From the NCBI RefSeq assembly GCF_900100955.1, contig NZ_FNCC01000012.1, positions 186,001-250,000 on the forward strand: a stretch of 64,000 nt of DNA, given 5' to 3'. A program made the position numbers and the translations under genes. Source of the DNA: Lentzea fradiae. GTDB taxonomy: Bacteria; Actinomycetota; Actinomycetes; Mycobacteriales; Pseudonocardiaceae. Of the stretch, positions 1 through 7,519 are shown piece by piece. Every line of letters begins with the position of its first letter. Within the stretch, counting starts at the first letter, position 1. Under the pieces are notes generated by a model. That model did no database searches. It saw only the letters and a list, made by a program, of their open reading frames with translations, and had not been told where the DNA came from.

Positions 1-159
1 GGCACGGCGCTGGTCGAGGCTTTGCGCGACCTCGCCGCCGAACGCGGCTGCTATGCGATGTGGACCGGCACCGCCGCGGACGACACGGCGGCGCAGGCCA
101 CGTACAAGAAGGCGGGCGGGGCGATCGAGGACGGCGCGTTCGTCAGCTGGGAGCTGTGA
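1..159 (+). CDS. GNAT-type acetyltransferase, C-terminal part
   Basis: The gene enters from the left edge and only its last 52 residues are visible, ending EDGAFVSWEL. The segment has the look of the end of a GNAT fold: a helix (ALVEALRDLAAERG), a strand (YAMWTGTAADD) and the AQATYKKAGG motif that in acetyltransferases follows the acetyl-CoA pyrophosphate loop. The pattern resembles small aminoglycoside or amino-acid acetyltransferases, but the substrate cannot be inferred from this fragment. Its 3' end overlaps the convergent DUF397 gene by 17 bases. Confidence 0.6.
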   Translation, partial: GTALVEALRDLAAERGCYAMWTGTAADDTAAQATYKKAGGAIEDGAFVSWEL

Positions 160-313
160 CGTCGTCCAGAAGCGCCCGCCAGGCGTTGGTCGAGAACGTG
201 AGGGTGGTGGCGGGGTTCTTGGAGTCGCGCACGAGCACGTCGTGGGTGATGGACACCTCGACGCACTCGCTGTCGCCGGTTCCGCTGCTGTAACTGCTCT
301 TACGCCAGGTCAT
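143..313 (-). CDS. DUF397 protein, fifth of a tandem array
   Basis: A 56-residue DUF397 protein with the family pattern W-R-K-S-S near the N-terminus, C-V-E-V in the middle, V-R-D-S-K-N-P and a Trp-containing C-terminal helix. The start is ATG at 313, which overlaps the stop of the preceding copy in a TCAT/ATGA arrangement, so translation is probably coupled. DUF397 proteins are known partners of XRE-DUF5753 regulators (Scr1/Scr2-like pairs of Streptomyces). This is the most distal and the shortest copy, and its C-terminus has diverged from the others. Confidence 0.85.
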   Translation of the reverse strand: MTWRKSSYSSGTGDSECVEVSITHDVLVRDSKNPATTLTFSTNAWRALLDDVTAPS

Positions 314-489
314 GGGCGGCCGACCCCATCAAGGAGCGCCCGCCATGCCTTCGAGGAGAAGGCCAGGACGACGGCCGGATTTTTGGAGTCGCGCACGAGC
401 GCGTCGTGCGCGAGATACACCTCCACGCAGTCGCTGTTGACCGTGCCGCCGCTGTAGCTGCTCTTACGCCAGACCCGTTCGTGCGTCAT
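310..489 (-). CDS. DUF397 protein, fourth of a tandem array
   Basis: A 59-residue DUF397 protein starting at ATG 489, which overlaps the previous stop by four bases. It keeps WRKSSYSGG, SDCVEV, ALVRDSKNP and a C-terminal AWRALLDGV helix. It differs from its neighbours mainly in the stretch between the DSKNP motif and the last helix (AVVLAFSSK in place of AAALTFSTN). The position in the array suggests co-transcription from the XRE regulator upstream. Confidence 0.88.
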   Translation of the reverse strand: MTHERVWRKSSYSGGTVNSDCVEVYLAHDALVRDSKNPAVVLAFSSKAWRALLDGVGRP

Positions 490-665
490 AGGCGTCCGAC
501 CTCCTTGATCAACGCCTGCCAGGCGTTGGTCGAGAACGTGAGGGCGGCAGCGGGGTTCTTGGAGTCACGCACGAGCGCGTCGTGCGCCAGAGACACCTCC
601 ACACAATCGCTGTCGCCGCTTCCCCCGCTACGACTGCTCTTACGCCAGGTCCGTTCGCACGTCAT
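486..665 (-). CDS. DUF397 protein, third of a tandem array
   Basis: A 59-residue DUF397 protein. I placed the start at ATG 665 because it overlaps the upstream stop by four bases, as in all other copies; an in-frame start farther upstream would run into the preceding gene. Motifs present are WRKSSRSGG, SDCVEV, ALVRDSKNP and AWQALIKEVG. The last 25 residues are almost identical to those of the first copy, which points to recent duplication or gene conversion inside the array. Confidence 0.88.
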   Translation of the reverse strand: MTCERTWRKSSRSGGSGDSDCVEVSLAHDALVRDSKNPAAALTFSTNAWQALIKEVGRL

Positions 666-841
666 GTGCGTGCGACATCGTCGACCAACGCCCGCCACGC
701 GCCGGCCGAGAAGGCGAGGATGGCGGCGGGGTTCTTGGAGTCACGCACGAGCGCGTCGTGGGTGAGTGAGACCTCCACGCACTCGCTGTTGACCTTGCCA
801 TCGCTGTAGCTGCTCTTACGCCAAGTCCGTTCGTGTGTCAT
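662..841 (-). CDS. DUF397 protein, second of a tandem array
   Basis: A 59-residue DUF397 protein with WRKSSYSDG, SECVEV, ALVRDSKNP and a C-terminal AWRALVDDV helix. It starts at ATG 841, overlapping the stop of the first copy by four bases. The first half is very similar to the first copy and the C-terminal part resembles the fifth copy, so the array looks like a mosaic. Confidence 0.88.
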   Translation of the reverse strand: MTHERTWRKSSYSDGKVNSECVEVSLTHDALVRDSKNPAAILAFSAGAWRALVDDVART

Positions 842-1017
842 GGGCGTCCGACCTCCTTGATCAACGCCTGCCAGGCGTTGGTCGAGAACGTGAGGGCGGC
901 AGCGGGGTTCTTGGAATCGCGTACGAGCGCGTCGTGGGTGAGTGAGACCTCCACGCAGTCGCTGTTGACCGTGCCGTCGCTATAGCTGCTCTTACGCCAG
1001 GTCCGTTCGTGATCCAT
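838..1017 (-). CDS. DUF397 protein, first of a tandem array
   Basis: A 59-residue DUF397 protein with WRKSSYSDG, SDCVEV, ALVRDSKNP and AWQALIKEVG. The start at ATG 1017 lies inside the 3' end of the XRE gene (26-base overlap), so its translation is coupled to the regulator. In the family, DUF397 proteins physically or functionally pair with the XRE-DUF5753 protein encoded next door, either as a toxin/antitoxin-like pair or in developmental control. The role here is inferred only from that pairing. Confidence 0.9.
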   Translation of the reverse strand: MDHERTWRKSSYSDGTVNSDCVEVSLTHDALVRDSKNPAAALTFSTNAWQALIKEVGRP

Positions 1018-1837
1018 TGGAATCCTCTCGCAGCCGACTGACGTACTCCGCCAGCTTCCTCCGAGATTGTTCCGGGTCCAAGGCGACGGCATCCAGCCGC
1101 CGAAAGACCTTTCTCGTCCGTTCGACCGCGGCGGGGGCCTGTGCGAACACCAAGGCCGTCTCGGTCACACCGACAGCGACAGGAGGCACCTTCTCGAACT
1201 CGTACAGAGCGCACTTCGACAACAACGCGGCCGTCATGACATCGGCGGGGACGATGCGCAGCTCATGGGTGCGGAAGAGCAGGCGCCGGTACTGCTCCTC
1301 CATCACCTGTGCCGACCCAAGCCGCACCCGCAGGGCCAGTTCGTGCAGGTAGAACACGCACTGTGGCCGGTTCGGCCGCCTCATGATCGTCTGCCGCTCG
1401 ATGCGCAGGTCGATGCCCTTCCTGACGTTCTCGGGCGTCTCGATGGCCCGCTCGTCGAACAGCGCCTGCGCGTACGGGACCGTCTGCAGCAGCCCCGTGA
1501 TCGTCAGGACGTCGTAGGTGGTGATCTTCGACGCGAGCGACTCCGTCATGGCGAGGGTGCGCAGCTCGTCGGGCACCTGCACGAGGTAGAGATCGAACGC
1601 GTGCCTGTAGCGGCGGCGGAAGTCCTCGAAGAAGCCGAGGTCCTTGCCGCACACCGTCAGGAACTGCACCAGGTCGATCTCGCTGGCGCGGGCCCTGCCG
1701 TGCTCGATGTTGGAGACCTTGCTGGGGTCCCAGCCGAGCTGCACGGCGAGCGCGCGGCCGGTGAGTCCGGTGCAGGACTCGCGCAGGCGCCGCAGCTCGT
1801 CGCCGAGGTCCCTGCTGTACGCGGTGGAGAGGGTCAT
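992..1837 (-). CDS. XRE-family regulator with DUF5753 domain
   Basis: A 281-residue helix-turn-helix protein. Residues about 10-60 form the XRE domain (ELRRLRESCTGLTGRALA, then WDPSKVSNIEHGRARAS). The remainder is the DUF5753 effector domain seen in actinomycete regulators, with the characteristic ITGLLQTVPYAQALF stretch and the RIERQTIMRRP stretch. Length is typical. It heads a six-gene unit with five DUF397 genes. Such pairs act in morphological or antibiotic control or as toxin/antitoxin modules in Streptomyces. The upstream 180 bases to the divergent RiPP peptide gene must hold promoters for both directions. Confidence 0.92.
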   Translation of the reverse strand: MTLSTAYSRDLGDELRRLRESCTGLTGRALAVQLGWDPSKVSNIEHGRARASEIDLVQFLTVCGKDLGFFEDFRRRYRHAFDLYLVQVPDELRTLAMTESLASKITTYDVLTITGLLQTVPYAQALFDERAIETPENVRKGIDLRIERQTIMRRPNRPQCVFYLHELALRVRLGSAQVMEEQYRRLLFRTHELRIVPADVMTAALLSKCALYEFEKVPPVAVGVTETALVFAQAPAAVERTRKVFRRLDAVALDPEQSRRKLAEYVSRLREDSNGSRTDLA

Positions 1838-2016
1838 TCCGCCGACGCTATGGATTGAAGTCGCTCCTAGAACCTGCTCGTTCGGGTGAAAACCATCTGG
1901 GTGGGCGGGTCACCTTGCTGCCACCCGCACGTCCTGTACCTGCCGTGTGACCGGGTGTCATCCGTCCTCGCGCCGGGCGAGAGTTGAGTCAATCACGCGG
2001 GAAGGAGGTGGATCAG

Positions 2017-2118
2017 ATGCTCAAGACTCCGGATTTCGGTGACGAGTACGGCGACCAGGACGTGCGCTGCGTCGGCACCGGTGGCTACCACGACCTCGGC
2101 GACTACTACGGGATCTGA
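2017..2118 (+). CDS. Putative RiPP precursor peptide (P1) for the radical SAM protein
   Basis: A 33-residue peptide, rich in Tyr, Asp and Gly, with one Cys, ending GGYHDLGDYYGI. It has a strong ribosome binding site (GAAGGAGGTG, 2001-2010) seven bases before ATG 2017. It lies 65 bases upstream of a radical SAM gene and in the same direction, the usual place for a precursor. Glu and Tyr are adjacent at residues 10-11, and Tyr recurs near the C-terminus. The role is inferred from context; I recognise no known precursor family. Confidence 0.6.
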   Translation: MLKTPDFGDEYGDQDVRCVGTGGYHDLGDYYGI

Positions 2119-2183
2119 TTCACCGCCTGCGGCCTGGCGTTGCCAGGCCGCACGCCGGAGCGCCGGGGAGGGAGGTGCGGGAC

Positions 2184-3296
2184 ATGCGACTGGTGAGGGG
2201 CGCGCACGGGTGGTGGTGCATCGGGCGGTCTGCCACGGCACTGCTGCCGGAAGGGCTGGTGGCGGGCGGGAAGCTCACGCCGGAAGGTCTGAGCCAGGTC
2301 AGGGCCGCCGGGGTGGACGTCGTGCCGGAGCCGGACCACTACAGCCTCACGGTTGTCACGTCCACCGGCTGCAACCTCGGGTGTTCCTACTGCTTCCAGA
2401 ACTCCCCCGACGGGCGGCGGCGCATCGCTCCCGCGCGGATCGACGCCGGGAACGTCGAGAAGTGCCTGGACTTCGCCGAGGAGCGCATGGCGGCGCTCGG
2501 GGTGACGAAGCTCGAACTGCTGTTGTTCGGTGGTGAACCCCTGCTCAACCCCGCCGGGTGTCTGCAGTTGCTGCGGGCGTTCGGTGCGCGGATGCAGGTC
2601 ACCGCCGGCATGATCAGCAACGGGGTGCTGCTCACGCGGCGCATGGCCGTCAGGCTTGCTGAGGCAGGGCTCGGGCACGTCCAGGTCACGCTCGACGGGG
2701 CGCGCGAGCTGCACGACACCTCGCGCATCCCGCTCAACGGCAAGCCCACGTTCGACGTGATCCTGGCGAACGTGGCCGCCGCCCAGAAGCACACCCGGCT
2801 GCGCTTCACCTTGCGCGTCAACGTGATACCGGCCGTGCTGCCGGGGCTCACGAGGCTGCTCGACCAGATCGCCGAGGTCGTCGACGTTCCCGGCACGAAC
2901 CTCGCGATCGCACCCGTGCTCGACTACGGCGCCGGCGTCCCGGCACCGGACGCACGGGCCGCGCGCCAAGCATTGGACGCCTGTGCCAAGGCGTCCGAGA
3001 TGGGCTTCCGGCTGGTCCGGCCGCGGGACGAGCACTGCGACTTCTGCTCCGAGACCGACGGACGGCTGGGCGCCGTGGTGAGCGCGGACGGCACGTTGTT
3101 CAGCTGCTGGGACGCCGTCGGCGAGGAGGAACTCGCGGTCGGCGGCCTGGACACGGGCTACCACGAGTCCTCCCACGAGCGCTGGCGGCGCTGCGGTGGC
3201 GAGCTCCCCCACACGCGGGCGTTCTCCGACGCGCTGGACGCCGGAGTGCTCGACCTCATCCGGGCCGGCGCACAGAAGGAGGTGACACGGTCATGA
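2184..3296 (+). CDS. Radical SAM peptide-modifying enzyme with shortened C-terminal cysteine region
   Basis: A 370-residue radical SAM protein. The 4Fe-4S/SAM motif C-N-L-G-C-S-Y-C (CX3CX2C) sits at residues about 63-70, followed by the LFGGEP glycine motif near 115-122. The C-terminal part has HCDFC and, after ADGTLF, another Cys, then a later RRC. This resembles a reduced SPASM/twitch auxiliary-cluster region. The start at ATG 2184 is chosen because GGAGG (2171-2175) precedes it at 8 bases; GTG 2175 would overlap that site. Flanked by two short peptides and two M16 peptidases, it probably installs a crosslink or other radical modification in P1 (or P2). The exact reaction is unknown. Confidence 0.88.
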   Translation: MRLVRGAHGWWCIGRSATALLPEGLVAGGKLTPEGLSQVRAAGVDVVPEPDHYSLTVVTSTGCNLGCSYCFQNSPDGRRRIAPARIDAGNVEKCLDFAEERMAALGVTKLELLLFGGEPLLNPAGCLQLLRAFGARMQVTAGMISNGVLLTRRMAVRLAEAGLGHVQVTLDGARELHDTSRIPLNGKPTFDVILANVAAAQKHTRLRFTLRVNVIPAVLPGLTRLLDQIAEVVDVPGTNLAIAPVLDYGAGVPAPDARAARQALDACAKASEMGFRLVRPRDEHCDFCSETDGRLGAVVSADGTLFSCWDAVGEEELAVGGLDTGYHESSHERWRRCGGELPHTRAFSDALDAGVLDLIRAGAQKEVTRS

Positions 3297-3406
3297 CCAC
3301 TCCCGAACCCCAGGACGACGAGACGCCCTCGGCGCCGAACTACATCGAACTGCTCGAAGCCGACGAGGACCTGACTTCTCCGGGCCTCTGCGTCCCGTTC
3401 CGCTAG
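3293..3406 (+). CDS. Second short peptide (P2) coupled to the radical SAM gene
   Basis: A 37-residue, acidic, Pro-rich peptide whose ATG overlaps the radical SAM stop (ATGA at 3293-3296), with AAGGAGG about 9 bases upstream. It reads APNYIELLEADEDL in the middle and ends SPGLCVPFR, with a single Cys five residues from the C-terminus. An acidic leader-like N-terminus and a hydrophobic C-terminus fit a RiPP precursor. It could equally be a small accessory protein of the radical SAM enzyme. It is too short to be a standard RRE/PqqD domain. Confidence 0.6.
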   Translation: MTTPEPQDDETPSAPNYIELLEADEDLTSPGLCVPFR

Positions 3407-3436
3407 AAGCAAACAGTGCACCGGAAGGAGACGGCC

Positions 3437-4744
3437 GTGCACAGACCTCATCAGCACCTGGTCCGCACCCGGCTGGCCAACGGGCTGCGCGTGCTGCTCG
3501 CACCCGACCGCTCCGTGCCGGTCGTCGCCGTGGCGGTGCACTACGACGTCGGCATGCGCTCCGAGCCCGAGGGCCGCACCGGGTTCGCGCACCTCTTCGA
3601 ACACCTGATGTTCCAAGGTTCGGAGCTGTTGCCGAAGCTCGACCACGCGCACTACGTGCAGGCGTCGGGCGGGGTGTTCAACGGCAGCACCCACCTCGAC
3701 TACACGCAGTACCACAACGTGTTGCCCAGCAACGCCTTGGAACGCGCGCTGTTCCTCGAAGCCGACCGGATGAGGGCGCCGAACCTGAACGCGGAGAACC
3801 TGCGCGTGCAGATCGACGTCGTCAAGGAGGAGATCCGGGCCAACGTCACCAACAAGCCGTACGGCTGCTTCCCGTGGGTGACGCTGCCGGGTGTGCTCTT
3901 CGACAGCTTCGCGAACTCGCACGACGGCTACGGGTCGTTCGACGACCTGGAGTCCGCGACCGTCGAGGACGCGCGCCAGTTCTTCGACCGCTACTACGCG
4001 CCGGCGAACGCGCTGCTGACGTTGTCCGGTGACTTCGACCCCGACGAGGCGCTCGCGATGGTCGAACGCCACTTCGGCCCGATCCCGTTCCGCCCCAAGC
4101 CTCCCCGGCCGGACTTCGCGGAACCCGAGTTCGTCGGCGAACGGCGTACGACGAGGTACGACCCGCACGCCCCCCTGCCCGCGGTGGCGGCGGGCTGGCG
4201 GGTGCCCGACCCGGTCGCGGAGTGGGACGAGTACCTGCCGTACCTGCTGCTCGCCGACGTGATGTCGGACGACGGCCCCGCGTGCCGCCTGCACCGCAGG
4301 CTGGTGCGCCAGGACGGCCTCGCCACGAGCCACCGCAGCTACCTGGGGATGCTCGGCGACCCGCTCGACACGGGGCATCCGACGGCGCTGGTGTGCACCG
4401 CGCGGCAGACCCCCGGCACCGGCGCGAACCAGGTGCTGGACGCGATCGCCGAGGAGTTCGCGCTGGTGGCGAGCGAGGGTCCCACCGAGCGGGAGCTGAG
4501 CAGGATCGCGACCAGGATGAGCACCCGGCTGCTCGTCGAGGTCGACGGGGTGCTGGCGCGCACGCAGGCGCTGGCGTCGCTGGAGCTGCGGCACGGCCGT
4601 GCCGAGCTGCTCGGCGAGCTGCCCGCCCTGCTCACCTCCGTCACCCCCGAGCAGGTGGCGGCCGCGGCGGCGCGCATCACCCCCGACCGCCGGGCAGTGG
4701 TGGAGCTGCTGCCCGCCTCGTACCGGCAGGAGAAGGCGGCATGA
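3437..4744 (+). CDS. M16 family zinc peptidase, catalytic subunit
   Basis: A 435-residue M16B peptidase. The inverted zinc motif H-L-F-E-H lies at residues 52-56, with the third ligand in the VVKEEIR segment near residue 132, so it should be active. GTG 3437 is chosen for the AAGGAG six bases upstream. The next gene encodes a second M16 protein without the zinc motif, overlapping by four bases. Paired active/inactive M16 subunits are known from PqqF/PqqG and mitochondrial processing peptidase. Beside a radical SAM enzyme and short peptides, it most likely cleaves the modified precursor. Confidence 0.9.
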   Translation: MHRPHQHLVRTRLANGLRVLLAPDRSVPVVAVAVHYDVGMRSEPEGRTGFAHLFEHLMFQGSELLPKLDHAHYVQASGGVFNGSTHLDYTQYHNVLPSNALERALFLEADRMRAPNLNAENLRVQIDVVKEEIRANVTNKPYGCFPWVTLPGVLFDSFANSHDGYGSFDDLESATVEDARQFFDRYYAPANALLTLSGDFDPDEALAMVERHFGPIPFRPKPPRPDFAEPEFVGERRTTRYDPHAPLPAVAAGWRVPDPVAEWDEYLPYLLLADVMSDDGPACRLHRRLVRQDGLATSHRSYLGMLGDPLDTGHPTALVCTARQTPGTGANQVLDAIAEEFALVASEGPTERELSRIATRMSTRLLVEVDGVLARTQALASLELRHGRAELLGELPALLTSVTPEQVAAAAARITPDRRAVVELLPASYRQEKAA

Positions 4745-6069
4745 CGGCGAGCGTGGTCCCCGCGTTGGGGCCGTGGCCGGAGATCGTGTCCCCGGACGTC
4801 ACGGAAGACCGGTGCGCCAACGGGTTGCGGCTGCTGGCGTTGCGACGGCAGGGGGCGCCGCTGGCCGAGATCCGGCTCAGCATCCCGTTCGCCTCGCTGA
4901 CGCCGGGACACCTGGCCCGTGCGTGGCTGCTGTCGGAGACGGTGCTCGCCGGAACGGTGGCGACCGGCAGGATCGGGCTCGCCGAACGCATCGGTGAACT
5001 GGGGGCGAGCCTGCGCGCCGAGGTCGACCACGACCGGCTGCTGTTCAGCGGCACCGTGCTGGCCGACCGGTTCGAGGAGCTGCTGGCCGTGCTCTCCGAG
5101 GTCGTCCGCGAGGCGACGTTCCCCGACCGGGAGGTGCTGGCCGAGCGCAAGCGGCTGGCGGCGCGGCTGACCGCGGCCCGGTCGCAGGCGGCCGTGCGGG
5201 CCAGGGAGATCCTGCACCGGCACCTCTACGGCGACCACCCGTACGGCGCGAGCATGCCGACCGGCGCGGAGATCGACGCGGTCGACGCCGGGCAGCTGCG
5301 CGCGCTGCACGCGGAACGGGTCGTGCCCGACCACGCGGTGCTGATCGTCGTCGGCCTGGTCGACCCGGACGAGGCGGTCGCGACGATGCGGCGGCACTTC
5401 GCGGACTGGCGGCCGGGACTGCTGCCGGTGCCGGACCTGCCGCCGTTGCCCGACGAGGCCCCCGCGGGCGCGTCCAGGCTCTTCCACCGGCCCGGCTCGG
5501 TGCAGTCGTCGATCCGCATCGGTGGACCGGCACTGCCCCGCGACGACCCGTTGTTCCCCGCGCTGCACCTCGCGAACCTCATCTACGGCGGCTACTTCTC
5601 GTCCCGTTTGGTGGCGAACATCCGTGAGGACAAGGGATACACGTACACGCCGCGCAGCCGGATCATGCACAGCGGGGCGGGGTCGACGCTCGTGATCGAG
5701 GCGGACGTCGCCACGGAGGTGACGGCGCCCGCGCTGCTGGAGATGTGGTACGAGCTGGGCAGGCTGTCGACCCTGCGGCCCAGCCCCCAGGAGCTGCGCG
5801 ACGTCCGGCAGTTCGCGGCGGGCAACCTCGCCATGTCGGTCGCCACCCGGTCCGGGCTCGCCACGACCCTGGTGACGCTGCTCGGGGTCGGCCTGGACCT
5901 CGACTGGATCCGCCGCAGCCCCGACCTCTTCGCCGAGGTGACCGCGTCCGACATCTACCACGTGGGGGTGCACCTGCTGGCCCCCAAGCTGCTCGCCGCC
6001 GTCGTCATCGGCGACGCGACCAAGTGCGAGGAACCCTTGCAGGCGTTCGGTCCCTGGGTCGTCGAGTAG
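4741..6069 (+). CDS. M16 family peptidase-like protein, non-catalytic partner
   Basis: A 442-residue M16 homologue, starting at ATG 4741 inside the stop of the catalytic subunit. Where HXXEH is expected after SIPFASLTPGHLARA the sequence is WLLSETVLAG, with no zinc ligands. The C-terminal R-Y signature is present (NIREDKGYTYTPRSR, near residue 300), which in heterodimeric M16 enzymes contributes to substrate binding. Together the two genes should give one active heterodimer. A strong terminator follows 16 bases after the stop, ending the peptide/rSAM/M16 unit. Confidence 0.9.
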   Translation: MTASVVPALGPWPEIVSPDVTEDRCANGLRLLALRRQGAPLAEIRLSIPFASLTPGHLARAWLLSETVLAGTVATGRIGLAERIGELGASLRAEVDHDRLLFSGTVLADRFEELLAVLSEVVREATFPDREVLAERKRLAARLTAARSQAAVRAREILHRHLYGDHPYGASMPTGAEIDAVDAGQLRALHAERVVPDHAVLIVVGLVDPDEAVATMRRHFADWRPGLLPVPDLPPLPDEAPAGASRLFHRPGSVQSSIRIGGPALPRDDPLFPALHLANLIYGGYFSSRLVANIREDKGYTYTPRSRIMHSGAGSTLVIEADVATEVTAPALLEMWYELGRLSTLRPSPQELRDVRQFAAGNLAMSVATRSGLATTLVTLLGVGLDLDWIRRSPDLFAEVTASDIYHVGVHLLAPKLLAAVVIGDATKCEEPLQAFGPWVVE

Positions 6070-6085
6070 TCCGTTCACCGCAAGG

Positions 6086-6120
6086 AAAAGCCCGGTCCCG
6101 CACGTGCGGGACCGGGCTTT
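6086..6120 (+). terminator. Rho-independent terminator after the M16 pair
   Basis: A near-perfect hairpin with AAGCCCGGTCCCGCAC on the left arm and its complement on the right arm, meeting at the central CACGTG and ending in TTT. It separates the radical SAM/M16 unit from the regulator gene that starts at 6242. Confidence 0.85.
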
Positions 6121-6241
6121 CGCGCAGGTGGAGCAGGCCACCCCCACCCCGCGCGTGAATATGGGGACCCACTACCCATGCAACTACGTAAATAGGTGAC
6201 GCAGACTCTCGGACAGCGATGGAACTGATCGGGGTGGTGAC

Positions 6242-7210
6242 ATGTCGCTGAGTGACCTCGGCTTCGACACGATCCAGGAGAGCGTCTACCGGAGCCTGCT
6301 CGCCGACCCGAGGCGGGACACCGGAACCCTCGCCTCGCTGACCCTCACCGACGACCGCGCCGTTCGCGAGGCACTGGCCGGTCTCCTCACCTTGGGAGTG
6401 GTGGAGATCGACGCCACCGCTCCGTGCGGGTACACGCCCGGCGACCCGGAGGTCGTGATCGGCGACCTGATCGAGCGGCTGGAGCAGGAGACGTTGCGCC
6501 GCCAGCAGAAGATCGGCGGCACGCGGGCGGAGCTGGCGGGACTCGCGGCGGGGTTCCGGCACGACGCGCGCAAGGTCGAGGTGGAGCACATCACCGAGCC
6601 CGAACGGATTCGCGAGCGCCTGGCCGAGCTGTGCTTCTTCACCCGGTCCAGCGTGTTCGCCGTGCAGCCGGCGCGGGCGTCGAGCGAGGCGGCGCGCGCG
6701 GAGGCCGCCCGGCTCGACAACCGCAGCCTGGGCCGCGGGGTGACGATGCGGATCATCTACGACGAGCGGCTGCTGCGCGGTGAACGCACCCGTGCACGGC
6801 TCGGCGAGCGCACGGCGTCCGGTGCGCAGATCCGGTTCCTGCCGGGCCCGCTCGCCCGGCTGATCGTGCTGGACGAACGGATCGCGATCGTCACGTCCGA
6901 CCCCGCCGACACCAGCTCGGGCGCGCTGGTGGTGCACCAGCCGGGCATCGTGAGCGAGCTCGTCGCACGGTTCCGGCAGCTGTGGGAGGGCGCCCGCGAC
7001 TTCGCGGCCGATCCCCCCGACATGCCGTCCGAGGACGACCGGTCCGTGCTGCGGATGCTCGCCTCCGGCCTGACCGACGAGCTCGTCGCCCGGCAGATCG
7101 GCGTGTCCGTGCGGCACCTGCGCCGCCGGATCGCGCGGCTGATGGACGAGCTCGGCGCGGACAGCCGGTTCCAGGCCGGCATGGCGGCGGCCAGGCGCGG
7201 CTGGATCTGA
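6242..7210 (+). CDS. TrmB-like/LuxR-type HTH transcriptional regulator
   Basis: A 322-residue regulator. The N-terminus (DLGFDTIQESVYRSLLADP) resembles a TrmB-type winged helix. The middle is a phospholipase-D-like effector fold without an obvious catalytic motif. The C-terminal 65 residues form a LuxR-type HTH (MLASGLTDELVARQIGVSVR, then RRRIARLMDELGADSRFQAG). Regulators of this architecture are common in actinomycete lanthipeptide and other RiPP loci. It has GGGGTGG near its ATG and lies between the radical SAM/M16 unit and the LanKC unit, so it may control either or both. Confidence 0.85.
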   Translation: MSLSDLGFDTIQESVYRSLLADPRRDTGTLASLTLTDDRAVREALAGLLTLGVVEIDATAPCGYTPGDPEVVIGDLIERLEQETLRRQQKIGGTRAELAGLAAGFRHDARKVEVEHITEPERIRERLAELCFFTRSSVFAVQPARASSEAARAEAARLDNRSLGRGVTMRIIYDERLLRGERTRARLGERTASGAQIRFLPGPLARLIVLDERIAIVTSDPADTSSGALVVHQPGIVSELVARFRQLWEGARDFAADPPDMPSEDDRSVLRMLASGLTDELVARQIGVSVRHLRRRIARLMDELGADSRFQAGMAAARRGWI

Positions 7211-7255
7211 GACCACGTTTACCTGAAATAGCGGTGACACTGTTCAGGAGGAAAC

Positions 7256-7327
7256 ATGTTCCACAAGGCGAGCACCAACGGAATCGGCGAGGACGACGAC
7301 GTGATCGGCGCGTTCGGCTGGGACTGA
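7256..7327 (+). CDS. Third short peptide (P3), possible precursor
   Basis: A 23-residue peptide with an excellent ribosome binding site (CAGGAGGA, 7246-7253) before ATG 7256. It begins MFHKAST, has an acidic GEDDD middle and ends DVIGAFGWD. It sits 45 bases after the regulator and 17 bases before a strong terminator. No Cys is present, so a lanthionine is impossible. If it is a precursor it would need the radical SAM enzyme or another modification. It could also be a signalling or leader peptide. Confidence 0.5.
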   Translation: MFHKASTNGIGEDDDVIGAFGWD

Positions 7328-7343
7328 CGGTCGGCGAGGACCA

Positions 7344-7374
7344 GGGCGGGCACCCCACGGGTGCCCGCCCTTTT
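7344..7374 (+). terminator. Rho-independent terminator after peptide P3
   Basis: GGGCGGGCACC and its exact complement GGTGCCCGCCC enclose a 5-base loop and are followed by TTTT. It ends the regulator/P3 message before the LanKC gene. Confidence 0.9.
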
Positions 7375-7519
7375 CGTTAGCCCGCAAAGGGGTCATCTTG
7401 TTGCCCGCGAGCGGTCCGGAAGCTGACGCGTCACGACCTTCCGAACCTGGCGGCCGCGCAGCAGAATTGTTTCCAGAGCAAGGGAAAAGCGCCAAAGAAT
7501 CCGGGAAGGGGACCGAGAA

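Noticed and set aside
3158..4594. Minus-strand open frame opposite the first M16 gene
   Set aside because: Composition is that of an antisense shadow and it would cross the P2 and radical SAM ends.
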